Shown: one piece after another, positions 48,267 through 59,900 of the stretch
Layout of the letters: each line of letters opens with the position of its first letter
Position numbering within the stretch: position 1 is the stretch's first letter
DNA from: Tetragonia tetragonoides
Lineage: Eukaryota; Streptophyta; Magnoliopsida; Caryophyllales; Aizoaceae
Assembly: GCA_038025085.1 (NCBI GenBank)
Contig: CM076141.1
Location: 14,634,001-14,698,000 of the forward strand
Reading direction: 5' to 3'
DNA length: 64,000 nucleotides
The notes under the pieces: model-generated
Seen by the model: only the letters and a program-made list of their open reading frames with translations
What the model was told of the DNA's origin: nothing
The model's database searches: none
Translations under genes and position numbers: made by a program

Positions 48267-51200
48267 ATGTCTTCCGGCGACCAAGAAGTGTCGTCGACGG
48301 TGGCCGAGGTAAATTTTTTTTGCCGCATTTTTGAACGGGCGTCCGTGATTTACGACCCGCCCATGGAACAGGCGTCTGAAATTTCCGCCTGGACCATGGA
48401 TGGGCGGAGATCGTGGACGCCGATGCCATGGATGGGCGTAAATCACGGACGCCACACCATGGATCAGGCGTCTGTTATTTACGCCCATCCATGGCATCGG
48501 CGTCCGTGATTTTCGCCCATCCATGGTCCAGGCGGAAATTTCAGACGCCTGTCCCTGGTTCAGTCGGTTTTGATAGACGTTTGAATTTAAGATTAAGCTA
48601 ACATTGTTTTCGTTAGGTTCCTTTGGAGCGATTCGGTGGTGATGGTGTTGATTACAGTACGCATTTCGTCACTGATGAGTTATTTGATAGTGATAGAGAT
48701 GCAATTAATTGGGCAAAACAAATTGCCCTTACTATCGGGTTTGAGTTGATAATTTCGTCACACAAGAACAATGAAAGCGTAAAATTGTTAAAATGCAATC
48801 GAGGTGAACGCTACAGAGGGGAATTAAGAGACTTAGATACTGCTGCTCGGAAGAATACGAAAACAAAGGCTTGTAAATGTACGTTCCAGTTAAGAGCTGA
48901 GCAAGTGTATGGGTCCAGTAGTTGGATGATTGTCACATTGCCTGGGATTAGGGGTACGCACAATCACTACTTTGCTGTGTTTCCTGAGGGATATCGTCAG
49001 ATGAGTGGTCTTAGTCCTGGGTCAAAGCAACTCGTTCGTGACATGACTTCGGCACAAACAAAGCCATGTGCTATCTTGGCCGCTATTAAGGAAAAATTTC
49101 CCGACGACAATGCAACTAGACGGCATGTGTACAACTACAGAGATCGTATAAGGAAACTTGATTTTGAAGAGAGAGATGTCATTGGTCAGTTTCATCATTT
49201 AGCTGTGGAGAATAAGTACGTACATTGGACAAGAGCCGACCCAGCTACTAATGAGGTAACTCACGTGTTCATGGCACACCCTACATCAATTCAGTTACTT
49301 CGGTCTTTTCCTTGGTTGATTGGCACGTACAAAACAAACAAGTATAAGATGCCGTTTCTTGAGATAGTGGGGATGACTCCAAGCAATAAGAACTTCCTCA
49401 TAGCTTATGCCATTATGAAGGATGAGACTCAGGCAAGCTATGCGTGGGTCTTAGATGAGTTGAGGATGCTTATTGGAAATGATGTACACCCAATAGCAAT
49501 TTTGACCGATCGTGAGCTAGGGTTGATGACACCTATTAGAGAGATATTTCCCGACAGTGCCCATTTGCTCTGTACATGGCACATTAACAAAGTCGTTGAA
49601 GACAAAGTGTACAGACTTTGTGGAAAAGATAAGCTCGGCGCGCAGAGGTTCAAGAACGGGAAGTGGAAATATATCATGAAAGCTTCCACAGAAGCTGAGT
49701 ACGATAGAGCAGTGCGTATGATGAAGGATACTTGGAGGAATTACCCTCACGTGATATCCTATGTAGAGGAGACCTGGCTGAGATACAAAGAGATGTTTGT
49801 GGCTGCGTGGACGAATAAGGTGCTACACCTTGGCAACACTACGACTTGCAGGGTGGAGAGTGCACATGCCTCCGCTAAAACAGTGGTTGAACTCCTCAAC
49901 TGGAGCTTTGGACAATGTTTGGAACAAGGTCAACAAGTCAATCGAGTCACAACTAACTGAGATCAAGTACACACTTGAAGAGTGCAGAAGACGAAGAGGT
50001 GTAATGTACTCGGGTTTCCCATTCAACTATCTGATCGGGTATGTTTCCCATTACTGCTTAGAAATATTATCGGATGAGCTGAAGAGGATGAGAGAATTGA
50101 GTCACCAAGTATTTGATCGTTGCGGTTGTGTATTGAGATCCACTCATCAGATCCCGTGTGCGTGTGAGTTGAAAACGGCCACGGATACGGGCACGCCAAT
50201 TAGCTTGAATAGTGTCCACAAATTTTGGCGAACACTCGTTATTAGTGATGCAGTGGAGATAGATACGCTTGACATGACTGAGCATCCATCTGAGGACCAT
50301 CGGTACTTTCACTCTCTCGTCCACGAGGTTAACTCAAGCGACCGGGCAGTTGTGCGCAACATATCTGTCCTTATCAATGAGCAGCTTCATCCTGATGAAG
50401 CGAGTTACGTCGAGCCGGAAGCGAACACGACAGTCAGAGGTCGACCGAGAGGGAGTTCCTCTACCAGACGTGATCCTAGTTCATGGGAGTACTCCCAGAG
50501 GGGTCGTGGTCGCCCTAGGTCATCCAGTTCGAGCCGCGGGCGTGGTCGTAGCTCATCCTCATCGAGTAACGTCGTGCGGAGTACTGGTATGAAAACCCAT
50601 AATTTATTAACACGTACATAATGTTGTTAATTACTTTTTGATAAGTACTATTAATGACTTTCTATTATATTGTCTTGCAGCTGGACACGGAATAGATATC
50701 ACTGAATTCTATCATGTTAACAAAATTCCGGGAATCATCATACCTTTCATTGAAGGATATCTCGATGTGCTTGGGGATGGTAATTGCGGTTTCCGTGTCA
50801 TTGCGGACTACGTTTTTGGAGACCAAGAGCAATGGCGATTGACGAGAGTTTGCATTGCAAACGAACTCTTAGCTAACCGAGCATTGTACGAAAACATATA
50901 CGTTGACGGGGTCGACGCTGGTTACCGCCGTATTATGTGGGACGGAGGTGCGTGTCACGATGATCACTGGATGATAGTACTTGAGGATTTGTTCCCGATT
51001 GCCAACCTCTTCAATGCAGCGATTATGTTATTCGGATACAGCAGCGGAAGGGGGTTATATGCTTGTTCCACTGTGCTACCGTTGCAAGCACCTTCGACCG
51101 CTACACGTCCAAGTAGGGAAATTGTCATAGGTCATTTAGGTGATTCGTACATGCATTATATTCGTCTGGATTTAGCCTCAGATTTCCCTGTTCCTCCGAT

Positions 51201-51303
51201 ATGCGCAGCATGGTTTACTTCCCGTTCTAATAGTGTCGCTGGTTGGGAGCAAATGTATGTTAGGCGAAGAGCACATTGGGATCGTTTAGCGAGGTCGACA
51301 TAA
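48267..51303 (+). CDS. MULE transposase with C-terminal OTU cysteine protease domain
   Basis: Exons 48267-48308 (MSSGDQEVSSTVAE), 48617-50586 and 50681-51303, joined by GT-AG introns, give about 877 codons. Exon 2 has a FAR1-like zinc-finger domain (Cys74, CKC at 100-102, HNH at 129-131), then the MULE DDE region (YKTNKYKMPFLEIVG, LTDRELG, CTWHINK, RVESAHASAK), then a SWIM-like Cys motif CGCVLRSTHQIPCACEL and an Arg/Ser-rich linker. Exon 3 is an OTU fold with DGNCGFR (catalytic Asp/Cys) and a C-terminal MHYIRL His. Oddities: the first catalytic Asp is missing (WLIGTYKTN where IDxTYKTN is usual), and one extra A near 49880 shifts the frame. This copy is probably inactive as a transposase. A transposase binds the TIRs; an OTU domain cleaves ubiquitin-like chains. 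The combined role is inferred. Confidence 0.85.
48361..48560. repeat. 32-33 bp periodic array of CCATGG-centred units in transposase intron 1
   Basis: CCATGG occurs at 48361, 48394, 48426, 48457, 48489 and 48521, with a degenerate seventh site near 48553 (spacing 31-33 bp). The array as a whole also folds back: 48371-48450 pairs with 48470-48545, including a perfect 36 bp inverted match at the outside. It is GC-richer than its surroundings. Confidence 0.85.
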
Positions 51304-51543
51304 TTGAATGTTTTGCGTGATTGTTATATTTTTCTACTTATATCATTGTCACATTTTTGTGTGATTGTTATATTTTGCATGTTATATTTTTTCGTGATTA
51401 TTGAAGGTAAATAAAACAACAAATTACAATAAAACAAAAAAGGTAAATAAGAAACAACAAATTACAATAACACAAATAACAATAACAATGAAACTCCAAC
51501 ATAAAAATATAACAAATTCGTCTAGGGTCATATAAGTAATACA

Positions 51544-53695
51544 TCATTTGGCAGCCCGCCAATCTCTCATATACTCCTCCATAACCGATCGAGGACCTTC
51601 CGCTTGCTCCGGAGGAAGCAAAGTAATGAAAGACTCAAATGCGACGGCTAGACAATTCACCCACTGCAAAAAAGTAACAATGAGTGTGAGTTCAGAGATA
51701 TGTAATACGTAAAAAAATATATATTTTTAGTTAATCACTTACATAATCGCTGTTGGATCGTGGAGGAGTCACAGATCCAGGTGCTGCATCTTCAGGTGGT
51801 GTCAGCAGAGGGTGGGAGTGACGGTTGTACCACTCGAGGTAGTCATCCGTACATGCTGTGGGATCTGACGTGGTTGCCTGAAACCCATGGAGACCAAGAA
51901 TGTAACCTCCCGGGAACATACGCCAGGAATTAGATGATACTCGTACGGGGTAGACAACCTTGTACAAACGACTGCTCCATGACCTGATCGCTCTCTCTGG
52001 CCTAGTGATCGGGAAAGGGATACTCTGTACGTACCCGATTTGTCGTAAACAACAACCAGGCATGTACGGTTTGATAATATCCCGATACCGTAGCCACCCC
52101 GTGAATACAGTCTTCGGTACAGATGCAACCGGGTCAGAACCGTACGGCAGCCACACCACCTACGTAGAAATGTTCAAGTTACGGTGAAGTAAAAAAAACA
52201 TAGCAAACGACGAAATAAATCAAGAACACCGATAACTACATGACGTACCTCTGACGCTCGCAGCTGATCCAAGCGTCTACGTAAGGAGTGCAGTCGAACC
52301 ACGTCCTTGCCCTCAGCCTGGGCACTCCATACGCACGCACGGGGAGCCTCGCCGTCCCCGACAACCATCCGCTCCCGATGAGGTCGGAAGCAGGGAAAGT
52401 ACTCGTATATCCATGCCTGGAGGAGAGTTAGGCATCCGCAGATGCCCTGAGAATCCCCCCGACTAGCTATACCGAGCTGACGGTATAGGAAGGCGAGGGC
52501 AGCAGATCCCCAAGAGAACTGATGCGCCGTTCCGACACCGTCCCTCACCTCCATCACGCAGGAGGGTCTAATACGGTTACCACTCTTGTCGACAAACAAG
52601 GTGGATCCAATAAGTAACCACATCCAACCTACCGCCTGGATGTCCTCCATTCGGTCCTCCTCTCGGCAAAGTTCAAAAACCGACTCCGTGAGGACCCCAC
52701 CGCCCTGCCAGTGGCTATGCATCAGTTCATCTAGGGTGACCCCGAGAACCTCCATGGCCGTCGCCTGCAGCTGCCCATCCCGTCCGTCACTGGAAACGAG
52801 CTGTCCCTCTACAGGAATCCGAAGAATATGCCATACATCGTGCAACATGATGGTCATCTCTCCGAACGGCATGTGGAACGAGTTCGTATCTGGCTGCCAC
52901 CTTTCAACGAATGCAGATATCAGGGGGAAGTCGATATGTCTGAACATAATGTCTGTCAGGTGTGATAACCCAGTCCCCTCGATCTGCGCCCTCACCTCGG
53001 CCGACATCTCCGCTCGCCACTCACTCAGCCGCTGACAGACACTGAATCGGTTCTGACACTTCAACAGACCCCTCGTCTCTTCCCCCCTCCATATACGAGA
53101 CGCTACGTGGCCCAGGAAGCTCGGTATGACGCTATCATCCGCCGGTCCACCGGCCACTTTCCCTGTAACAAGCCACGTACTGTCGTCCTCCGCTCTAGAT
53201 CGTTTGCTACTACTGGACGACCCAGTACTAACAAACTTACCGCCTCTGCCCTTCACCACGCGCCAATCTGAGGATGATTCGACGCCAATCTGATCCTCGT
53301 CCATGGAATGATCCCCGGAGTAGAACTCGTTAGATCCGTAATCGTGTTGCTCAGCCTCATATAAGTGACGGTCAGTCATCTCCCTCATCCGAACTGCCTC
53401 TCTCTGTCTCCGTACAGAGGCATCAATCCTGCGCGTCCTCGTGTGACGCGGTCCTGAACCAGCTAGTTCACTGACTAACCTCGGCATCGATTTACCGGCT
53501 CCTCCTCTCCTCTATCATTTCACATTTTTAATTAAACAATAATCAGTAATAAACAATTAAAATAATAATTGATAACTAATAATAATTGTAATAACAAATA
53601 ATAATAACAATAATAATATTAATAATAATAACAATAAATAATAATAATAATAACAACAATAACAATAACAATAATAATAATAATAACACTAATAT

Positions 53696-53728
<33 letters not shown>

Positions 53729-54001
53729 TTTTTTTTTTGTCTCGGGCGTCTGCTACAGACGCCTCACCCATGGGTGCGGCGTCTGCAAATGGCGCCTCTA
53801 CCATGGGTGGGCGTCTGCCGATCTCGCCTACCCTATGGGCGAGGCGTCTGCCGATCTCGCCTACCCCATGGGGCAGGCGGAAAAGGCAGACGCCCGACTC
53901 TTCGAACTCGAAAAAAAAATTCGAAAACTTACCACCCCGCCGCGATGCTCGCTGCCTCCGTCCCCGTCGCCGCCTCTGCCGCTGCCGCTAGCCCCTGACA
54001 T
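51544..54001 (-). CDS. Plant mobile domain (PMD) protein, MAIN-like, four exons
   Basis: Exons 53933-54001 (MSGASGSGRGGDGDGGSEHR..), 52249-53511, 51743-52159 and 51544-51663, all phase 0 with GT-AG borders, give 622 aa with no stop or shift. The N-terminal half is charged and Ser/Arg-rich and probably disordered (VKGRGGKFVSTGSSSSSKRS). The PMD follows, with HIDFPLISAFVERWQPDTN, FHMPFGEMTIMLHDVWHILR and IPVEGQLVSS as key signatures, continuing across exon 3 (VVWLPYGSD, GYVQSIPFP). PMD proteins include the Arabidopsis silencing factors MAIN and MAIL1 and many transposon-borne relatives; molecular function is unsettled. The gene reads inward from the right terminus, convergent with the transposase. 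It appears intact. Confidence 0.85.
53560..53728. repeat. (AAT)n-rich microsatellite in PMD intron 1
   Basis: Degenerate AAT/AAC triplets followed by a T-run at 53726-53738. The same triplet expansion occurs at the homologous place of the second element (63437-63560). Confidence 0.9.
53761..53878. repeat. 33 bp periodic palindrome array in PMD intron 1 (element 1)
   Basis: Four units start at 53761, 53794, 53826 and 53859 (spacing 32-33 bp). Each is a near-perfect 20 bp palindrome: GCCTCACCCATGGGTGCGGC, GCCTCTACCATGGGTGGGC, GCCTACCCTATGGGCGAGGC and GCCTACCCCATGGGGCAGGC. The 13 bp spacers resemble GTCTGCCGATCTC. It is homologous in position and period to the array of the second element. Confidence 0.88.
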
Positions 54002-54072
54002 TTCCGTTGTGATGGTGTGGTGGTGGTTTTGCCGTGAGTGGTGGTGGTTTTGCCGTGAGTGGTGGTGGTGGT

Positions 54073-54240
54073 GCGTGAGGAGAGTGAGGAAGAGAGGTGG
54101 TGGTGAGGAGAGTGAGGAAGAGAGTGAGGAGTGAGTGCCGTGAGTGGTGGTGGTGGTGCCGTGAGTGGTGGTGGTGGTGCGTGAGGAGAGTGAGGAAGAG
54201 AGGTGGTGGTGAGGAGAGTGAGGAAGAGAGTGAGGAGTGA
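54073..54240. repeat. ~106 bp tandem duplication in the PMD leader
   Basis: A G/A-rich segment starting GCGTGAGGAGAGTGAGGAAG at 54073 is repeated from 54179. GTGGTGGTGG runs surround it. It lies between the right terminus and the PMD start codon. Confidence 0.85.
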
Positions 54241-54398
54241 ATGAGAGTGAAGGGTAAATTTGTATTTTCCAAGGGCGGTGGTGAGTAATTTTGGGCGGTA
54301 AATAGCAATTCACTAAAAGGAACTCAAAAAATCGTGTTTTAACTTTTATTTAATCCTTTTTTTTCTTTTCTTTTTTTTTTTTTGCTGGTAATGCACTG

Positions 54399-54553
54399 GT
54401 TCTTGGCTATACCTAGGTATAGCCAACTTGCCTACATCCACACATTTTATTTTTTAAAAAATTCAAAATATAGAATAATACTACTTCATTGTAATAAAAC
54501 CCAACTACTTCATCGTGGGTGTATCCAAAATTGACTCTAGGAGTAGCCAAGAA
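54399..54553. mobile_element. Small MITE with perfect palindrome at its left end
   Basis: The left end TTCTTGGCTATACCTAG and the right end CTAGGAGTAGCCAAGAA are inverted partners about 155 bp apart. A perfect 24 bp palindrome centred on CCTAGG (TTGGCTATACC and its complement) is at about 54401-54424. No ORF. Confidence 0.6.
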
Positions 54554-55250
54554 ATGAAGAAATTGTCAGATAAAGAGACACAAAACATGATTTTTTTTTT
54601 AAAAAAAAAAATAAAAAAGAGAAAAACTGAAGTACACACAAAGTCAATACAAACACAAGTTCGTGTACCAATTTCAATCCAAAACGTTCTAGGAGCTAAG
54701 TCAACTGACATACAAGAAGATAAAGGATATTACCCAAGCTACAACGTGAATTCGCGATACAAGTGGATGTAAAGAAGTTTTCATGTCAAGTTTCACGTTA
54801 AAGATGTTATTGTTATCAATAAAGAGCATGTACTCAGCAAACACAAGACATTTGTGAACCTTTTGCCCTGTTGCACACTCCTCCTTAGTCACTAGTCAGA
54901 TAAGCCCCCTTGTGATGTAAACTAATAAAGCGTCGAACTTGACAAAGCCTCGGTCTCGGTGCATATATAAAGTAGAAGAAATTCACAAGTTTCTTTGCTA
55001 TCTATATACAATAATCCAACAGGACTACAGTCTACATTGGTAAAAACCTGACAAATCCACACAAACTCAAGTAGAGAAATCTAAGGGCTGCATATGAACC
55101 ACTAAATGCGTCACTTATGCGTCCCTATTCATGATTATGACAATACAGGAATAAGGTGACCTGAAAGAAACTTACATAAGGGCAAACTTGTATAATAGTT
55201 CCTTTTGAATCCGAACCAAATTATCTAAAGAATAGTTTGAATAGTATCAG

Positions 55251-56999
55251 TTATCTACAGGTGGTACTTTCTTCTTTCTTTAAGGCGTCTGCGATTCTTG
55301 AGGAAATGCAGTAAGCTGTTGATTCAATTGTAATCATGGGATTAACTCCTAAGGCAGTTGGTAAGATACTTCCATCACAAACATATAAACCTTTAGCTTC
55401 CCAACTTTCTCCATTTTCATCAACTGCACCTTCCTCTTCGGTAGCCCCCATTCTGCAACTGCTCATCTGATGAGCACAACCGTAAATTGCCCACTGATCA
55501 ACCCTCGATCTTGGTCCTCCAGGTGCTGTAACGGAGTCCAAAAAATCCTCTAAGTCTTCGTCCTTTATCCCTTCGCATTTTATCCTCTGCCCGTCACTTC
55601 TATATGTGCCCACTTCAGTAGCTCCAGCTGCTACTAGAATCCTCAGACACTGTCTTAGACCAGATCTCAAATTTTCTCTGTCAGAATCGTTTAACCTGTA
55701 GCTAATCCGATACTCCTTTTTCACTTCACCTGAACTAGTATCTCTAACAAGTGAGAAAAGACTAGCTGTTCTTGAATACTTTTCCATCCGTTCCTTCATG
55801 TCAATGCCTGAGATCCACGGTGTCAATGAGGCGAATGATGCTGGACCTAATGCTGGTGCTTCTATGATAGCATTAACATTGGACTTCTCGGAAACCACCT
55901 TATGGAGTGAGGTAATAATTCCTCCCTCGTAGGTTTTTCCTCTGATGTCCTGCGCAGATTCTGGGAAGTAACCCCAGGACAATAGAGATGGATGCAAATG
56001 GAGGTTTGTGCCAATATTCGGGTTCTGCAGTCCACTAGAGATCAACAGAGGGGGCGTAAAGAGAGCACCACATGCTGAGATTGAAATTTTTGCTTCAATT
56101 TGAAGCTTCTTCCACACATTATTGTTAAGCGGTATTGCTAGGACTCCTAAGCATTTCTTTCTTCTTATTCCGTTGTCATCATTTTTCAGTATAAACTTCT
56201 CTGCTTTGCATCCTGTCAAAATTATAGCACCCTTATGAACAGCATCTACAAGCCAAGTAGTGTCGGTACCCTTCTTGTCTCCAGTTCTACAACCATAACA
56301 GCATGAACCACAGTAGTGATCCTCAGGCGAGTTCCTAGATACTTTCGCCACTTTTAAACCAAGATTGTCACACCCTTTTCGGAGGACTTGGTTTTGAAAC
56401 CCTTCTTTTCTACAATCCTCTGTGACTCCAATTCTGCAGCAGACCTCGTTCATGGCAATTTTGTAATCAGGGCTACTAAAAATTGGTAGCTTGTGATTTA
56501 TTGACCATTCTGTAAGAACAGGATCTGGAGTTTTGATACACGCTGACCAGTTTACAGCAGATCCTCCACCAACTGTTGTACCTGCAAATATCAGCATTTT
56601 CCCGTCTAATGTTGAAAGCATTCCACCTGACTCATATAATTCATTCAAAGATGGACCTTCCAATGAGGAATAATCTCCAGGCGCAAAATAGTTCCCTTTT
56701 TCGACGACTACTACTTTGTAACCCTGGTTCGCAAGAACAGCAGCTGCAACCCCTCCGCCACAGCCTGAGCCTACTATTACAACATCACATTTTATCTTCA
56801 CAATGTTCTGGTCATGATCTTCTGTAACTTCTAGGCCTTTCTGTTTGAGATCTTGAACAAGAGTTGAGTCGGTTGCATGCTTGCATTCAACTACTCCCTT
56901 CTGAAGTGGTCGTGTTTCCTGGGGTTTGTGTGGCGGCTCTCTAGAGTCCACATCATAACCGATTGCATCCCATGTAGGATTTTTCAAATTCTCATCAGT
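55251..56999 (-). CDS. FAO: FAO-C exon 3 (FAD/GMC core)
   Basis: The acceptor CTATTGCAG precedes 56999; the exon starts [20 protein letters not shown] Met codon upstream in the open frame belongs to the intron. The frame is open to the stop at 55251. Confidence 0.9.
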   Translation of the reverse strand, partial: TDENLKNPTWDAIGYDVDSREPPHKPQETRPLQKGVVECKHATDSTLVQDLKQKGLEVTEDHDQNIVKIKCDVVIVGSGCGGGVAAAVLANQGYKVVVVEKGNYFAPGDYSSLEGPSLNELYESGGMLSTLDGKMLIFAGTTVGGGSAVNWSACIKTPDPVLTEWSINHKLPIFSSPDYKIAMNEVCCRIGVTEDCRKEGFQNQVLRKGCDNLGLKVAKVSRNSPEDHYCGSCCYGCRTGDKKGTDTTWLVDAVHKGAIILTGCKAEKFILKNDDNGIRRKKCLGVLAIPLNNNVWKKLQIEAKISISACGALFTPPLLISSGLQNPNIGTNLHLHPSLLSWGYFPESAQDIRGKTYEGGIITSLHKVVSEKSNVNAIIEAPALGPASFASLTPWISGIDMKERMEKYSRTASLFSLVRDTSSGEVKKEYRISYRLNDSDRENLRSGLRQCLRILVAAGATEVGTYRSDGQRIKCEGIKDEDLEDFLDSVTAPGGPRSRVDQWAIYGCAHQMSSCRMGATEEEGAVDENGESWEAKGLYVCDGSILPTALGVNPMITIESTAYCISSRIADALKKEESTTCR

Positions 57000-59900
57000 C
57001 TGCAATAGAATATTCAACAAATTAGTTATGGTTCAAATGTTGAAATCAGTAAACTGATAAATGAATCTGTAGAAGAAGCTGATATCCATATAAGCTAATG
57101 AATAATCCAGTATTACAAAAGCCAACTAGCCAAGTATCGGATGAATTTAGCTCAACAAAGCTTCAAGAATTTGGCAAGCCAAGCATCAATGTCCTAATTA
57201 AAGCAACTGTCATAGTACTTGACAAAATACCAAACATTAAGAGAACGAGGATCATATACTACATGTACATGCAAAAAATGAACATCAGCTAATGCAATCG
57301 ATTAACGTTAAAAGAACGAGATCATATATATATATATATTGATGAAGTATAAATGACAGCCTATCAAGACTCTTGAGTTATCTCATATATATACTACAAG
57401 AGTAATTAAGGAAGAGCATATACAGGGAACATTCTAGAGATATTGAGAGACTAAGAGACTATATATATTCTAGACATATTCTAGAGATTATAATTAATGT
57501 AAACATATATTTCTTATCACACCCCCGCAGTTTGAGCGGGAGGGGAACGGACGCTCAAACTGGAGCGAAACTCGTGTAAGAGTGTGGAAGGTAGACCTTT
57601 GGTGAAGATGTCGGCGTACTGATGAGCAGATGGCACATGAAGCACACGAACTTGGCCCAAGGCGACCTTATCGCGAACAAAGTGAATATCAATCTCAACA
57701 TGTTTAGTGCGTTGGTACTGAACTGGATTAGTAGAGAGGTACACAGCACTAACATTATCACAATACACAAGAGTGGCCTTGGGTAAGGGACAGTAAAGCT
57801 CTTGAAGGAGATTGCGGAGCCAACAGGTTTCTGCAACAGCATTAGCAACCGCTCGATATTCAGCCTCAGCACTTGAGCGGGATGTGGATGCTTGACGCTT
57901 AGATGACCATGATATTAAATTATCGCCCAAAAAAACACAATATCCGGAGGTGGATTTTCTAGACTCGGGACACCCAGCCCAATCGGCATCTGAATAAGCA
58001 ATAAGACCATCGGTGGTTGAGGGATATAGTTGCAAGCCATGATCTAAAGTTCCTTTGAGATATCGTAAAATACGTTTTAAGGCATGAAAATGAGGCTCGC
58101 GGGGATCATGCATGAAGAGACATATTTGTTGTACTGCATAACTGAGGTCAGGTCTGGTAAATGTGAGGTATTGAAGGGCACCCGCAAGACCGCAGTATAT
58201 AGACGGATCTGTAACTGGACGGCCAGACGTAGCAGAGAGTTTTGCTTTTGTATCAGCAGGTGTGGCCGTAGGATTGCAATTTGACATATGAGCACGATCA
58301 AGAATTTCCTGGGCATACTTCTTTTGTGACAAGAATAATCCGTCCTTGGTACGAGTGACAGAAATACCCAGAAAATAATGAAGGGGACCCAAGTCCGTCA
58401 TAGCAAACTCACCACTAAGAGTATCAATAATCTGCTTGAGTAGGGATGTGGAGGAAGCAGTAAGGATAATATCATCAACATAGAGCAAGAGAATAGCCAT
58501 GTGTTGTCCTTTCCGGCACACAAACAAAGAGGTGTCGGATTTGGCCCCCTGAAAACCAATCTGAGTAATGTATGTAGCAAAGCGTTGGTACCAGGCACGA
58601 GGTGCTTGTTTCAAACCATAAAGTGCCTTATTGAAACGACAAACATAATCAGGATGAGCGGGGTCCACAAATCCAGGAGGTTGCTGGCAATAGACAGTCT
58701 CTTGCAAATTACCATGAAGGAAGGCATTTTTTACATCCAGTTGATGAATGGGCCAAGAACGAGATAAGGCTAGACTTAGAACTGTGCGAACAGTTGCTGG
58801 CTTGACCACAAGACTAAAAGTCTCATCATAATCAATACCAGGTTGTTGTGAACAACCACGAACCACCCAGCGCGCTTTATAGCGCTCTAGGGTGTCATCT
58901 GAATTAAACTTGTGTTTGAAAAGCCATTTGCCAGTTACCACATTAGCATTGGCGGGGCAAGGCACAATGTCCCAGGTCCTGTTTTTAACTAAAGCAATGT
59001 TTCATCAAATCATGTGGTTGTCGGTAATGGATCCTTAATTCCTATCACAAGTATAGGCTCTACCGTGCTTCCCAATTTCCGCTTCCCACTTACTTTACAA
59101 AATATTCTTGTCACTCCACACATTATAAAAAATCTCATTTCAGTACGTAAGTTCACTATCGATAATAATTGTTCTGTTGTATTTGATCCATTTGGTTTTT
59201 CTGTGAAGGACTTACAGACCTGGAATGAGATACTCAGATGCAATAGCTCCGGCGATCTGTACCAGATCAGAATACCACCTCCCCCCGTTGCTTTATCCTC
59301 CTCCACCACTCCCTCCCCTACTTTATGGCACCGTAGACTTGGACACCCCGGAGACGCTGTTTTCCGTACGTTACTTAAGAACAATTTTATTGCATGTATT
59401 AAGGAAGTTTTCCCAGGACTATGTCATGCTTGTCAATTGGGAAAACATGTTCAATTACCTTTTTACTCTTCTCATTCTCGCACTACTCATCCTTTTGAGA
59501 TTGTTCATTCAGATTTATGGACCTCCCCGATACTTAGCATTTCTGGTTTCAAATATTATTTAATTCTCTTAGATAATTTTTCTCATTATTTGTGGGTGTT
59601 TCCTCTCCGTGCAAAATCTGAAGTTTTCACTAAATTTTTACATTTTCATGCTTATGTACGGACTCAATTTAACTGTGAGATAAAATCTTTTCAATGTGAT
59701 AATGGACGGGAATTTGACCAAACGCCCTTTAAAAATTTCTTTGACACACATGGGATGTTATTTCGTTTCTCTTGCCCCCACACTAAACAACAAAATGGAA
59801 AATCTGAGCGTATGATCCGTACCATTAATAATGTTGTTCGTACCCTTTTATTCCAAGCTCAAATGCCTCTAGAATTTTGGGTTGAAGCTCTCTATATGGC

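Larger units (their letters stand above)
48082..54313. mobile_element. Autonomous-type MULE carrying transposase-OTU and PMD genes
   Basis: The ends are inverted copies: GTGTTACTATATACCGCC..AAAATTACTCACCACC on the left, and GTGAATTGCTATTTACCGCC..AAAATTACTCACCACC read inward from 54313. A C/T-rich (left) and G/A-rich (right) subterminal region follows. AAAAGG adjoins both termini, a possible target duplication with a changed A-run. Two convergent genes fill the interior: a MULE transposase-OTU gene on the plus strand and a PMD gene on the minus strand, with their stops 240 bp apart. Each has a tiny exon 1 near its own terminus and an intron 1 with a CCATGG-centred periodic array. Confidence 0.88.

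Noticed and set aside
48240..48524. ORFs with WMDGRKSRTPMPW-type repeats on both strands
   Set aside because: Produced by the CCATGG-centred array in the transposase intron.
53619..53804. ORFs of poly-Ile/Tyr/Leu near 53.7 and 63.4-63.6 kb
   Set aside because: Translations of triplet repeats in the PMD introns.
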